Assembly (NCBI GenBank): GCA_037954665.1
Contig: JBBMOL010000442.1
Span: 124,001-188,000, forward strand
Direction: 5' to 3'
Length of the DNA stretch: 64,000 bases
Origin: Laguncularia racemosa
Taxonomy: Eukaryota; Streptophyta; Magnoliopsida; Myrtales; Combretaceae
Shown here: positions 45,276 through 57,029 of the stretch, piece by piece
How positions within the stretch are numbered: position 1 is the first letter of the stretch
How the letters are laid out: every line of letters begins with the position of its first letter
Notes under the pieces: generated by a model
The model's database searches: none
What the model saw: the letters and a program-made list of their open reading frames with translations, nothing else
What the model was told of the DNA's origin: nothing
Made by a program: the position numbers and the translations under genes

Positions 45276-45961
45276 TGATGGGGATCAAGTAGCATCAAGA
45301 GTTCATGAGCTAAAGTCTAATGAACCGCTACATGGTATTGGAGATCCAATGATAAGAGCTAGAGCTAAGTGAGTGGGAGAAGCCTTGCAAGAATTAGTTA
45401 TGGAACTCCAAGAGCAAGAAGCGGGTCGACACAAGTCTAACTCAAGTCCCGAGCTAGTAAACATAATATATCAAAGCACAGACGAAGCGGAGGCCATCAA
45501 CGATGGAACGACTGCCTTCAGCAAAGGGAAGGCCATCGGCCTAAATTTCAAGGCTATCGGCCTTGGAATCTACACCACCGGCGTAGTGTCGGCCTAGATA
45601 TCCGTGGAACGTCTTTTTGTTTTCTTTCGTTATTTCAAAGCCGGCCATATATGCATTTAGGCCACCAGCTTATGTGTTTTTTTCGAATATAATACCTTGT
45701 TTTGTCATTTGAAAGGACAGTTTATCCATTTGAGTAAAAAAATTTCCTTGAGAGAATCCTCTCTTCTTTAGTTCTTGCAATAGAACTTCCTTCGATTTCT
45801 TCATCCTAAAAGCTTGGAGAAATCAATTCCGAATAGCTTAGGTTCTAATCGTCGGGTTCGATTGGGGTCGGGTTATGTTTCGTTTTCAATTCAATTTCGA
45901 TTCTCGGGTTTGAATCCTTTTTGAACGTTGGGTCTTAGATCGATATCTAGGGTTCGTGTCA
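45276..45961 (+). mobile_element. Solo gypsy LTR of the gypsy-D superfamily
   Basis: 686 bp between perfect duplications ctcta (45271-45275 and 45962-45966), start TGATGGGGATCAAG, end GGGTTCGTGTCA. The plus strand encodes GDPMIRARAK then a stop, then VGEALQELVMELQEQEAG, the in-LTR polyprotein tail of this group. An internal region is absent. Further into the LTR, tgcaatagaactt and a typical pyrimidine-rich stretch precede the end. Confidence 0.92.
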
Positions 45962-45966
45962 CTCTA

Positions 45967-47268
45967 CTTCAAATAATAGCGGGAATTTTGCAAATACTAT
46001 AGATTCTACATATTTCCTATATTCTTATGTTTCGTGAATTCTACCAAAAATTTAACTCCAAGCAAACCACTCACACTTGATGAAATCCTAACACATTACT
46101 AAACCCTAATACTAATTTCCAACTTTATAACCCCAGACTAATCCATCTAAATCTAAATTATTAAACCAATTCACAAATTAAAAAGGAGCTTACTTGAAAT
46201 CTCAACTTCTTGAATCTTATCGAACAACAGCAATGCATTAAATCCAATCCCCAATCACTTCTTCAATTAAAGATCATTTCCTCAAATTAGAAAATACATT
46301 TACAACTCGTTACAAACATTAAGTTTAGAACTTATTAAGAGAAACTCTTTTAGAGCAACTACTTACTATTGCTCTTCTTAGAGAATGTGGAAATACTCTA
46401 TTTTTCCATCTTAAATTTGAATACACCACTATGGTGGTAATAATCCAAGGAAAATAGAAATCCATTTGCAAGTGAAGAGAGGAAACTGTCAATTTGAGGA
46501 AACTTCAGGAGAAGAAGAAAAGAAGAGGAGAGGGAAAACATATTTTATAATGTTTGGGCAGTGGGGTTTTGAAATAAACAAAATTGTCCATCCCTTGTAA
46601 TTGTAATTATTAAAGTACCACAGCTCCTAAAATAAGGCATTTATCTAAGTAACATTGTGATAATTTTAAAACATTGCAAATGTTAGTCGGTTTTAACAGT
46701 AAGCACTGTTAAAAGATAATGGTTAAGATTGATCTTCAGTTGTCATCATCATAAACCACGGAAATTTTGACATCCTCTAACCAATGGTTACTACAAAATG
46801 TTCACGAAAAATAATGAAGACGATTTCCACTACAACCACCATCAATCAATGGTGGCTACATCCACCTCCTAGTACTTTCTTGAAAATCACTAGTACCTGT
46901 AAACTCTTAAAGCGACAATGATAATATATAAAAGTTCAAAATTTTCGGTGGGTGCATGTCAAAAAAGTGCGGAAGATGTTTTGGGCAAAACAAATAGACA
47001 CTTAATGACTAGCAAGATGAAGCTGCAAAAGAGAATGGATTATCAGCAAATCTACAGGCTCAATTACTCAAACCACCAGAACCATGGTCTTTCTACATAT
47101 GGAACAGAAAGGATGCTAACTTCTCCAGTTTTACATTCCAAAACCTCAATAATGTAAGCCAGGATGTATGACTTCCTAATTCATCTCTGAGCTACCAGAT
47201 ACAGCTCACTTTTTGCCAAAACATGATATTTACACATTATTCCTGAATCATGATGCTTTTATACGATA
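45967..47268. other. Intergenic and probable ITN1 3' UTR
   Basis: No recognised frame. 46030-46560 is AT-rich with taaaccctaat words; the last 150 to 200 bp before 47268 are probably the 3' UTR of the ITN1-like gene. Confidence 0.45.
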
Positions 47269-48144
47269 TTAGAGAGCATAGATCTTCTCGTGGTCAGAGT
47301 TACAGTCACCGATGTCAGATATATTAGCTGAGTATGACCAAGAGAAGGATCTGCTTCCAGTAGCCCTCTTGATACGTCTTTGGGAGTCACTTTGGAAAAA
47401 TGCAAAGTGCTGACGGAAAACAAAGTAGCACATGCTGGCAAGAGTACCAACAAGAATAGGTGCACCCATAAGCGTTACTGTAATTGCTATCCATGAGCTA
47501 TGAGTTCCCACAACAACAAATGCTATTGACAGGAAAGCTCCGCAGGTGCAGGTGCAGGCAGCCCACATTAACTTGTTGACTACAGAGACAACCCGCTTCT
47601 GAGCTCTTGTATCCCAAGCAACCAAAGTTATCTGAACCACCACAACAGCGAGTGATATGAAGAGGGATGTTGCATTCAGAAGACAAAAGACCCTAAAACC
47701 AACCCCATGAGCCACATTAGCTTCCCCAGCTGCAGGGCCACTTGTTTTGTATAGACCAGGAAGGTTAAATATGGCCAAGAAAGCTATGGAGGCAAAAAGA
47801 ACAGCAACCACTGTGATCGAGTTAGTGGTGTTCTGAACTGCTTCCCTGTGAAGCTTCCTCAGTTCTTTGGCAATACCAGAAACTCGTCGGTTAGTTTTCT
47901 CATTTTGTATGAGTTGTGAGTGCACCTCATGCTTTATATCACTGACAGTTCTCTTGAGCTCCATTGCTTCATCCAGTTGTCCAACATATCTTGCATGCTT
48001 CGCACCTGCATCTGTTAAAGCTTCTCTGATGTCCAAAGAGTGTTCTCCATATTGGAGTTTATCTGCCAGGTCCATCGCTGTTTCTTGCTGATTGTTAATG
48101 GCATTGACATCGATTGATGTATAGATTAGCAGAAGACGAAGAAT
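47269..48144 (-). CDS. ITN1: ITN1-like ankyrin/PGG membrane protein, last exon
   Basis: ITN1 (Arabidopsis At3g12360 type) is a plasma-membrane ankyrin protein linked to salt and ABA-dependent ROS responses. After acceptor ttgttgacag the exon reads ILRLLLIYTSIDVNAINNQQ, ETAMDLADKLQYGEHSLDIR, then MELKRTVSDIKHEVHSQLIQ and the PGG domain. Four hydrophobic segments follow: SITVVAVLFASIAFLAIF, VFCLLNATSLFISLAVVVVQ, LMWAACTCTCGAFLSIAFVV and WIAITVTLMGAPILVGTLAS. It ends with SFSWSYSANISDI and EKIYAL then a stop at 47269. No lesions are visible, and the similarity to plant ITN1 proteins is high over the whole exon. Confidence 0.9.
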   Translation of the reverse strand: MLRLLLIYTSIDVNAINNQQETAMDLADKLQYGEHSLDIREALTDAGAKHARYVGQLDEAMELKRTVSDIKHEVHSQLIQNEKTNRRVSGIAKELRKLHREAVQNTTNSITVVAVLFASIAFLAIFNLPGLYKTSGPAAGEANVAHGVGFRVFCLLNATSLFISLAVVVVQITLVAWDTRAQKRVVSVVNKLMWAACTCTCGAFLSIAFVVVGTHSSWIAITVTLMGAPILVGTLASMCYFVFRQHFAFFQSDSQRRIKRATGSRSFSWSYSANISDIGDCNSDHEKIYAL

Positions 48145-48636
48145 CTGTCAACAACAGCAGGTTGTCAAATATTAAGAAATTAGCAACAAGAAATATTCAG
48201 TAAAAGAAATCCACAAAGAGAGCAAGAAATCCATTTATTTTATTTGGTGCTCATTCTTAAACATATGTGTGCAATGAATGTAACTATAAACTGGGCCTTC
48301 AAGTCAATATTCCAACAACCCCACCCCACACCGCTTCCCCCCCACCAACCTTCCCCTCCTTTGCGGTAACATATTTAATTTGAACCACTAAAGACTATGG
48401 AGAGTCACCAGAGAAAAATTATATGAGAAACTTTTAGCAAACTGATAAAGTATCATCAAGAAACGGCACTTAAATTAAGGGACTGCATATGATGTATACT
48501 TTGCCTAGAGTCTAGTTGTGTACTATATCAATATTATGCACCAGCATCTACTCAAAAATCAATTCCACAATGTTAATGTTAGCTTCCACAGCAACCAGGA
48601 AAATAAAGAACAATTTTACATTGATATGTGGTAATA

Positions 48637-49047
48637 CCTCCGGACGGCACTTCCTTGTGGCTATGTGCACAGCTGTGTTACCCTTCTTGTCACGCTCATT
48701 CAGGATAGAGGCATCTGCAAGCAAGATCTCCTCCACAATAGCAGGTTCAGAGCCTTTCACAGCCATATGGAGGGCAGTTTGCCCTTTCTTATCTTTTATG
48801 CAAACAATTCCAGGATCTCTCTCAATTAAAGCTTTTACCATCAAAAGATCACCATATCTGCCAACTGTATGCAATGCAGTTTTTCCATTCTTCCTTACTA
48901 TCCTTATTGAGGTTGGTTCAGCATCCAGGATTGCATTCACCACATCCAAGTGGTGGTTCTCTGCAGCTGAGTAGAGGGGGCTAGTGTTTGAGGAGTTACA
49001 GGACTTGCAGAGTTCTGGCCAAATTGCCAAAAGTTCCTTCACAATAC
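48637..49047 (-). CDS. ITN1: ITN1-like gene, penultimate exon (ankyrin repeats)
   Basis: After acceptor tgctatatag the exon reads GIVKELLAIWPELCKSCNSS (first Gly split across the intron), NTSPLYSAAENHHLDVVNAI, RIVRKNGKTALHTVGRYGDL, KGQTALHMAVKGSEPAIVEE and RDKKGNTAVHIATRKCRPE, then donor gag/gtatta at 48637. These are three to four ankyrin repeats. It joins the last exon in phase 0 across a 492-bp GT-AG intron (48145-48636). HTVGRYG replaces the usual HTAARYG in one repeat. The 5' part of the protein (N-terminal region and first ankyrin repeats) is not seen in 49.05-50.9 kb, beyond which lies LINE-2. The gene is therefore 5'-truncated or has a very large intron. Confidence 0.88.
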
Positions 49048-50010
49048 CTATATAGCAGAAGATATATATCACTCTAACCAACATCAAATGACAAAATGGT
49101 ATGGTAGTGTGCCATAAATCAAGGGCTTCAATTCTCTTTCAACAAATTACTTTCTTATAAATTTGTTCATAGCTGATTTTTGTTCATTTTAAAAAATAGA
49201 CTCAATAGAGTTGTGGCATAGGCTTAGAGCTAGCAATTTGTGTTAACTTATCATATTTTGCTCCACAGTGAAAACTTAAACTGTAATATAACCTGTATAT
49301 TAATCAATGAAAACCTAATCTTGTAAGCCGACTTGTTTAATAAACATGTTTCTTATTCAGGATGAATGTGTCTCAATTAGAAAAATTTAAAATAAATCCT
49401 AACATAGTTAAGCTCTACTAAAAAAAAATTACTAAGGAACAAAAGTCCCATAAAGTTAAAAAAAGTCTACCAAAACAAATCACTTATACTCTCAAACAGT
49501 GTTGAACGTAACAAAGTAAATCATACTTATCCAAAAACAAAGTAAATCATCCATATATTATATCACACCACTGTATTAGATAGATAGAAAGTGTAATTAG
49601 ATATTAGTTCCAATATCTAGTTTCACAATGTCTCTTTTAGCTCTTTAAGAGAGACATTAAATCTATATAGAAGAAAAATATATATATTATTAACATGAAT
49701 AAGAAAAGAAACAGTGCTGAAAAGATTTGGAAATAATTTATCATTCTCTTCATCTTCTACTAGTATCTTTGTATCATTGAAGTTTAAAAGATGTTCCAAA
49801 GGATCATAAGATCCAAAAGATACATGAAAATCATTTAAATCCATCTACATGTAAAGCAAAAGCAAGCTTATTTGTATAGCATATGTTTACAATTCAAGAA
49901 CTAAAGTTTTGTTAATATGTAAGGAAACAAGATTCGATGGTAGAAAACTTCTTGAAAATAAATAGGCATAACATCATGAAAATAAAAAATCTCACTTTCT
50001 AATTGAAAAA
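49048..50010. other. Non-coding stretch upstream of ITN1-like exons
   Basis: AT-rich. The minus frame at 49844-49623 has no domain I recognise and does not match the ITN1 N terminus. It may be an intron. Confidence 0.45.
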
Positions 50011-50870
50011 TTAAAAAAAAATGAAATAAGATACACAATTATTATTATTATTATTATTTTGGGTAAAGTGAGATTTTATATATTTTTTTTTAATATAAGG
50101 AAAGAGTTCATAGAAAGGGAGCACACAAAAAACCTGTAAGATTGAAATAGGTATCAAGGACAAAAGAATGCCCAGGTCGATAAAACGGCCTTATAGCTCA
50201 AAAGTGCTCCGCAAGAAAGGACAAAGAAAAGTACAAGAAACAGCGGAAAAAAAAAAAAAAACAAAAGGGACCAAATCCATAAGGTTACAAAAGACAATTG
50301 GATGGTTCTCAACAAAGCCTCAAAGGAGTTAGGAGGGTTCCCAACATGATGAGCATTTCTCTCCTTCTACAAGTAGTAACACACCACATGCAACAACTGT
50401 AGGTTCAATATCAACACACAAGCTTTCTTACAATTCACGGAACACACACACAAAACACAATCTGAGTAGAGGAATACCAGGTTTGAGTTCCGATTGACTC
50501 TTCAACTAGTTCTGTTCTCGCAGATGTGTTTCTCTCTCCTTTCCAAGCCTTTTGTTTTGTAACAAACTCTCTGACTAACTCCTTTTTCCCCTTTACTTCA
50601 TATTTATATAGTCGGCTAAGTAATTACTAAAATACCTTTCCCAAAAATTACAGCTAGACCATATACTCCCCACATCCCAAACATACAACACACACTACAC
50701 CAAAGCACATATAATACCACACATGCCACTGCACCCATACTGCATAACAAATACAACACACACAGCACCAGCTACTACAACACCTATCACAGACCCACAT
50801 GTAACACACACCTACTAGATAGCAAAAAGGAAAAAACATAACAACTTCTATAATGCAAATGCCTTTCATA
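50011..50870. other. LINE-tail-like and LTR-like debris
   Basis: 50040-50350 is T/A-run rich at its left end and reads, on the minus strand, like the 3' end of an L1 LINE, without a clear domain. 50400-50830 is AC-rich with a minus-strand TATA-like motif (50607-50619) and looks like an LTR. No boundaries or target duplications could be fixed. Confidence 0.4.
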
Positions 50871-50877
50871 AACCCCT

Positions 50878-51345
50878 TTTTTTTTTTCTTTTGAATAAAA
50901 TGTCAGATTTCATTAGAAAATGTGGAATAATACATAAGAGTGAAAAGTAGAAGAAAAAATAGCTCACAAAAAACCTCAAAACTCGAGCAAATCACTTCTA
51001 AACAAAAAGGTGGTTTGATCAAGAAATTGACACTAGCAATCACATCAAGCTTTCACTTGACAAGAAAAAAAAAATAGTATGATAAGCTGTCTTAAAATCC
51101 CGAGAGCTAAGCCCAAGTTTCTTCTCATTCCTTTTCCTCTAGACATAGTAACAAACCAGACTAATCAAAATCTTCCAGGATGGCGAAAGGTGATGCCCAA
51201 TAGAGTTAAAAGGTCTTCTATATCAGTAGCATAATGGCAAAGTCATCCCAAAAGTCACTTCGGGCTTCTTCCATATGCTAAGAATAAAAGTACACTTTAG
51301 AAAAAAGGTGGTTGTGAGATTCTTCTTCACTATTTGCACAGATAG
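50878..51345 (-). pseudogene. LINE-2 3' end and tail
   Basis: End of the zf-RVT region (NHLFSKCTFILSIWKK) followed by about 350 bp of untranslated 3' sequence and the A tail. The first 70 bp (51278-51345) repeat 61043-61107. Confidence 0.78.
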
Positions 51346-51517
51346 CAAATTTGATAAGTAATTGTATTCTTTATTGATAATATAAGGGCAATATATATAA
51401 AGATACAAAATCTTCTACTAACTTCTACCTAACATTATATTAACTACAATCTAGAAAATATAATTCTAGAAACTATAAACTATAATTACAATCTAGAAAC
51501 TATAACATATTATAACA
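51346..51517 (-). repeat. copia-2 3' LTR
   Basis: Minus strand starts TGTTATAATATG. About 25 bp longer than the 5' LTR because of a duplicated tctagaaactataa segment. The outer end lacks the canonical TG/CA pair and merges with the flanking 70-bp repeat. Confidence 0.85.
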
Positions 51518-51533
51518 CCCCCTCTCAAGTTGG
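51518..51533 (-). other. copia-2 polypurine tract
   Basis: Reverse complement caacttgagaggggg abuts the LTR. Confidence 0.85.
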
Positions 51534-53340
51534 AGTATAAATATTGATTATACCCAACTTGTTATATATATCATCAATTCTAACACTATTCAAAGTTTTG
51601 GTGAAGATATCTGCTAATTGTTCTCTAGTTCTGACATGTCCTATAGAAATTAAATTTTGTTGTACCTTCTCACAGATGAAATGATAATCAATTTCAATAT
51701 ATTTGGTTTGCTCATGAAACACAGGATTAGATGCAATGTGAAGGGTTACCTAATTATCACACCATAACTGGGCAAGTATAGGTACTTTAAATCCAACTCT
51801 AATCAAGAGCTAATGAATCCACATTATTTCACATGTTGATTGTGCCATAGCTCCATATTCTCTACACTTGAGCGGGATACTATGTGTTGTTTCTTACTTT
51901 TCCAAGTGACTAGATTTCCTCCAACAAACACACAATACCCAATGGTGAATCTTTTGTCTATTTTAGATCATGCCCAATCAGCATCCAAAAAACACTCAAT
52001 ACGATTATGTATATGATTTTCATATACTAAATCATGTTCAGGAGCACCCATTAGATAACACAAAATCTAATCTAAAGCTACCCAATGATCCATTGTAGGA
52101 GAAGACATGAACTGATTTACAATACTAACTAGATATGCAATATCAGGACAAGTTATTGTGAGATAGTTCTAACTAGACGTTTGTAGCTCTCTAGATCCTT
52201 GAATAATTCTCCTTTTGTAAGAAGCATATTACGAGTCATAGGTGTATTGCATGGCTTAGCTCCAAATTTACCTATCTTAGTTAATAAGTCAAGTACATAT
52301 TTCCTCTGAGATAGGAAAATGCCTTTCTTACTTCTTGTTAACTCAATTCCTAAGAAATACTTCAGTTGCCCCAAATCCTTAGTATGAAATTGAGTATGAA
52401 GGAATGATTTGAGAAAGGTAATGCCAATGCTATCATTTCCTGTAATGATAATATCATCAACATATACAATGAGGATAATTATACCGGTGTCAGAATACTT
52501 AGAGAATACTGAGTGATCCGATCTACTCTTTCTTAGACCAAAACTCTCAACTGCTTGATTGAATTTCCCAAACCAAGCTTGAGGACTATTTTAGTCCATA
52601 TAATGACTTCCGCAGGCGACAAACTTTACCTGACTCTCCCTAAGCAACAAATCCTGGTGGTTGCTCCATATAAACTTCCTCTTGCAAATCACCATGTAAA
52701 AAGGCATTTTTTATATCCAGTTGATATAAAGGCCAAGAATTAGAAGCTGCAATAGAGATAAATAGGTGAATAGCAATTAACTTAGCCACAGGAGAAAATA
52801 TGTCTAAATAATCCATACCATAGGTTTGAGCATATCCTTTTGCTACAAGACGGGCTTTTAGCCGAGCTACTGTTTCATCAGGATTAACCTTGATTCCATA
52901 TATGCATTAACAACCAATTGCCTTCTTTCCTGCAGGTAAGTCCACTAGATTCCAAGTGTGATTTGTATCTAAGGCATTCATCTCATCAATCATAGCATCT
53001 CGCCAACCAAGATATAAAAGTGTAACATGAGGAGACTTTGGAATGGTCATGGTGTTGAGGGATGCAATAAATGAGGAAGATGATGATGATAAGTGATCAT
53101 AAGATATACAAGAAGAAATTGGATAAGTACATTGACGTTTACCTTTACAGAGTGCTATAGGAAGATCAAGATCACTTATAGCTGGATCCATTAAGGAAGA
53201 AGAGACTGATGTAGGACATGAAGCAGGAGGAACTTGTCGTCGAGAGTATACATACTGAATTGGAGGTTGTGATGGTGGGGGCAATGGTGAGGTACTTGGA
53301 GACTTATAAGTAATATGATAAAGTAACAAATCGTCATTCT
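51525..53340 (-). pseudogene. copia-2 reverse transcriptase and RNase H
   Basis: RT begins near 53010 (WRDAMIDEMNALDTNHTWNL, VDLPAGKKAIGC) and continues in changing frames. The catalytic region at about 52455 reads VYVDDIIITG with DD intact. Then GQLKYFLGIELTRSKKGIFL and SQRKYVLDLLTKIGKFGAKP at 52374-52200. RNase H is badly decayed except for the C terminus KYIEIDYHFICEKVQQNLIS, THVR-like and LADIFTKTLN at 51722-51590, ending IYNKLGIINIYTPT at 51525. Confidence 0.88.
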
Positions 53341-53385
53341 CTTCCTGTTTTGGAGTTTCAATGAATGAAAAATATGGTGTGTTTT

Positions 53386-54328
53386 CTACAAAAGTGGCAT
53401 CAATTGAGACAAGATATTTGTCAAGATGAGGACAAAATCACTGATATCCTTTTTGAACCCGAGAATATAAAAAAAAAATACATTTGAGAGATTTAAGATC
53501 AAATTTAGTAACCTAAGGATGGACATCATGAACAAAACAAGTACTACCAAATATCTTAGGTTCAATAGGAAACAATGACTTTGTAGGAAACAATACTGCA
53601 TAAAGAGTTTCACCTTGTAGAATAGATGAAGGAAGACGATTAATAAAAGAAAAGATAGTGGAGACTGCATCAGCCCAAAATTGTTTAGGAACATGCATCT
53701 GAAATAGAAGTGCTCGTGCAGTATCAAGAAGATGTCTGTTTTTTCTTTCAGCTACTCCATTTTGAGAAGGTGTATCCATACAAGAAGATTGATGAAGGAT
53801 ACCATTTTGAACCATATATGACTGAAATGAGTGAGAAAAATATTCTTTAGCATTATCACTTCTTAATGTATGTACTAAGACATTGAATTGTGTTTTTATT
53901 TCAACACAAAGGGCAGAAAAATGTAAAAACACCTCTAAACGATTTTTCATGAGATAAAGCCAAGTCATACGAGAATAATCATCTACGAAGGTAACAAAAT
54001 ACTAAAAACCAGCCTTAGCTACAACTAGGCGTGGATCCCATACATTAGAATGAACTAACTCAAAACGTAAACTAGCCTTTTTATTGACTCTAGATAAACT
54101 AGACAAACGGTGGTATTTAGCAAAATGACAAGATTTACAATCTAAGGTAGAAACATTATTAAATTGTGGATAAATGGTCTTTAACATAGATAGAGAAGCG
54201 TGACCAAGCCGATAGTGAGCTTGGAAGGGTATTAAGACACTTGAACATGCAACAGACCTCGGCACTTGTGTATCTAATATATACAGACCGCCCGATTCAT
54301 GTCCTTTACCAATAATTTTCTTTGTCAT
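53386..54328 (-). pseudogene. copia-2 GAG-pre-integrase and integrase
   Basis: Minus strand: AHYRLGHASLSMLKTIYPQF, CKSCHFAKYHRLS, ELVHSNVWDPRLV, then in a second frame MTWLYLMKNRLEVFLHFSAL, VHTLRSDNAKEYFSHSFQSY, CMDTPSQNGVAERKNRHLLD and KIFGSTCFVHDVHP. The first catalytic Asp region reads HSNVWDP instead of HSDVWGP, so this Asp is lost. A frameshift near 53520 leads into the C-terminal linker. Confidence 0.9.
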
Positions 54329-54334
54329 AAGATC

Positions 54335-55016
54335 CTAAAATAAGCAATGATTAGGATAAAATGAGATACAACAATTCAATGCACGAGTAAATTGACTTAT
54401 TGATAGTAAGTTAAAGGAAAATTGTGGTAAACTTAACACAGACGATAAGGAAATCAAAGGAGTTAGATTAATAGTGCCAGATACATGGACAAATGACTTA
54501 GAACCATCTACTAGATTGACATTTGTAGGAGAGATGTATGGTTGGTAAGTGGAGAAGAGATCAAGGTTACTTGTCATGTGATCTGTGGCACCAGAATCAA
54601 TGACCCACTTAGACAATGAGGAAAGAAGATACTGAGTTGATTTACCTGATTCAACAATCGCAAATGTATGATGAGATGAAGGCTTCAATGCCTCTTGATA
54701 CTGAGAGAATTTGGCATATTCATCGACAGAAATTGTTATTATCTTTTCAAAAGACGAACTTGACGTGGAGTCAGTGAAGGCAATGAGTACCGACTGCTTC
54801 TTTTGGCCACGATTTTGCAATTTCTTACAAGTACGCTTTGTATGCCCTAGCTCATGATAGTAATAGCAAACAACTCCCCCTGTTTCCTAACTTTGAATAT
54901 GATCTCCCCCTCTCCTATTGGTGGAATTTCGATGTAATTCTATATTTTAGTTGTCATTGGAACCATATCTATGATATGTGATTTATTCTCAACCATCTAG
55001 CAATCCACACAACAAA
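54335..55016 (-). pseudogene. copia-2 gag remnant and protease
   Basis: A probable gag ATG at about 54996 opens MVENKSHIIDMVPMTTKI then a stop; the capsid domain is missing, and only about 150 bp separate it from the knuckle CYYYHELGHTKRTC, whose second Cys has become Tyr. The open frame from 54820 continues KKQSVLIAFTDSTSSSSFEK to the protease WVIDSGATDHMTSNLDLFST, with catalytic DSGAT intact, and LSLPQFSFNLLSISQFTRAL. Confidence 0.85.
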
Positions 55017-55021
55017 CACCA

Positions 55022-55731
55022 TGATGAGGATCATCTAGCACCTAAGAGGACACAACCGAAATCCCAAAATCCATTGCAAGGATTTGGAGGCCCAATGACC
55101 CGAGCTAGAACAAAGAGGATGAATGATGATGCCTTACAAGGACTAGTCATGGACCTATAAGCCAAGGAATCAAATTACATGAAAGGAGAACCGACACCTA
55201 TCAATGTGATTCACGTTTCCATGGAGGGATGTAAGGATTTGAAGTCCTAAAATAGAAAATGTTGTTTATTGAACCAAAAAGGAAAGAGGATTTGCGGTTT
55301 TGTTTTGCTATGTTTTAGTATTTGGTTTGGTTTGGTTTGTAATTTAGCATAACTAGTTACTTATTTCGATTCATGAGAGGATAAGGACGCAAGTAAGATT
55401 AGGAAACTTAGGTTTTGTATCTTATTGCTGCATGTACTCCTTATAAAACCATGTAAGGGGCCGGCACAAGAAAGAAGATGGAATACTGAAATTACAATAC
55501 ACTTTCTTTTCGTGAAAAGAAACCCCCTTCTTGTTCTTTGCAAAAGAACTCTACTTTGGAATTCTTCATCCGAATTACTAGAGAAAATTTCTTAATTAAT
55601 AACTTAGGTTTCAATCAACAGGTGTGATTAGGGTCTAATTCCATGCTATTCATTCGAGATGATCCTTGGGGAATTGATTTAAATAGCATACGTCGGGTTT
55701 TAGGTTTAATATACCTAGGGTTCAAGCATCA
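55022..55731 (+). repeat. gypsy-D 5' LTR
   Basis: Starts TGATGAGGATCATC, ends CAAGCATCA. It contains PLQGFGGPMTRARTKRMNDD coding near its start, a ccttataaaacc motif at about 55439 that could act as TATA element, and a run of gypsy-like leader. Near-identical in plan to the 3' LTR with scattered substitutions. Confidence 0.95.
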
Positions 55732-55733
55732 TT

Positions 55734-55745
55734 TGGTATCAGAGC
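55734..55745 (+). other. gypsy-D primer binding site
   Basis: tggtatcagagc, initiator tRNA-Met complement, 2 bp after the LTR. Confidence 0.93.
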
Positions 55746-56126
55746 TTCGGCTTCTTGAATCAAGTAATCTCAGATTCGGTGCAAATTTGTTTGTCCTTTG
55801 AATTGTGTGATAGGGAATTGTCTTAATTTGTTTCCGAAATTAATAGTAAAAGCTTGTCATATCTATTTGGAATTTACATCATTCTCAATTTTTACCGTGA
55901 CTTGAAACCGAAGGTGGTCATTAGGTGTTGACTTAGTGATTGTGTTGAGGAGTTTTCCGATCCGAGTTCCTAGCAAGGGATTGTAAGAGCGGGTTGTGAG
56001 GACATATTTGTGAGAGATATAGACGAGTGGATTGTGAGAGTATTACTACTTGAGAGCAATACACAAGTGAATTGTGAGGAACATATTTTACTTGTGATAT
56101 TAATTTATTGTTTAACTGTAGAAATA

Positions 56127-56480
56127 TGTCGAGGCAAAACACAAATGGAGGTGAGAAAAGGGTGATGTTTGAGGAGTTGATAGGAGAGATGAAAAGGATT
56201 TTAACTGGTAAGCTTGAAGAGATCCATGAAAGAATAGATAAGATAAAGAGGAGTAGAGAACCGTCTAACAGTACTACTGTCAAGTGAGGCGTAGGTAGAT
56301 CGATTAGAGGAGGAGTTAGGATAGAAGGAGAGGATTCTGACTTTGGTGAATATCATAACATGAGGGAGAGGGAACACCTAGAGGCGGGACAGTACCAATG
56401 TTTCAGGGGAAGAATGATCCTGAGTTGTACCCCAAGAGAATAGTGAGGGGATCCAATGTGAGCACATATTCCATACAGAG
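56127..56480 (+). pseudogene. gypsy-D gag remnant
   Basis: ATG at 56127 opens MSRQNTNGGEKRVMFEELIG, MKRILTGKLEEIHERIDKIK, then a stop. A later frame gives VPMFQGKNDPELY, the gag start motif seen in relatives (IPxFQGKxDPELYLEWE). It breaks off there and the next conserved block is already the protease, so about 1 kb of gag, including the zinc knuckle, has been deleted. Confidence 0.8.
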
Positions 56481-57002
56481 TGTCATGTGCAGAATAAGGT
56501 GTGTAGTTTGATAATCGATAGTGGCAGCTACACTAATGTTGCTAGCACTCTACCGGTAGATAAGATGCAGTTGAAAGCTATGAAACTTTTAAGACCATAT
56601 CGATTACAGTGGTTGAACAAATGTGGGGAAGTAGAGGTGACCAAGCAGGTTCTTATAGCCTTTTCCATAGCGAGCTATAAAGATGAAGTCATATGTGATG
56701 TGGTATCTATACAAGCTAGGAAAATTACATATGATGGGTACAAGAACTAATATTCTTTTGTGCTAAACAAAAGGAAAGTGGTTCTTATACCACAAAAACC
56801 ATGGGAAGCTTATGAAGATCAAGTCAGGATTGTAAAAGAATTTCGAGAGAAACACTTGAGTGTACAAGAGAAGAGTGAAGAGAAAAAGAAGAGTGAAAAA
56901 CAAACACTGGTGAGTAAAGATGGAAAAGACACTCAAACACAAAGAGCAGAGAGCATGGCAAGGAAGAGTGAGGTCAAGAGTGCAATGCTAGCCAAGCAAT
57001 AA
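56460..57002 (+). pseudogene. gypsy-D protease and linker
   Basis: EHIFHTECHVQNKVCSLIID then SGSYTNVASTLPVDKM: an aspartic protease with DSG intact. Then LNKCGEVEVTKQVLIAFSIA and YKDEVICDVVSIQARKITYD; the PWQFDRxxxHDG block is reduced to YDGYKN and a stop at 56749. A second frame (56760-57002) holds a Lys/Glu/Ser-rich linker (EKSEEKKKSEKQTLVSKDGK). Confidence 0.88.
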
Positions 57003-57029
57003 TTACTTATACTTATGTACAAGAATTTA

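Noticed and set aside
50654..50869. Minus-strand open frame with very many Cys, Trp and Val, like a secreted cysteine-rich peptide
   Set aside because: It translates an AC-rich, LTR-like low-complexity stretch; the composition follows from the CA/ACA words, with no signal peptide, ordered Cys spacing or conserved context.
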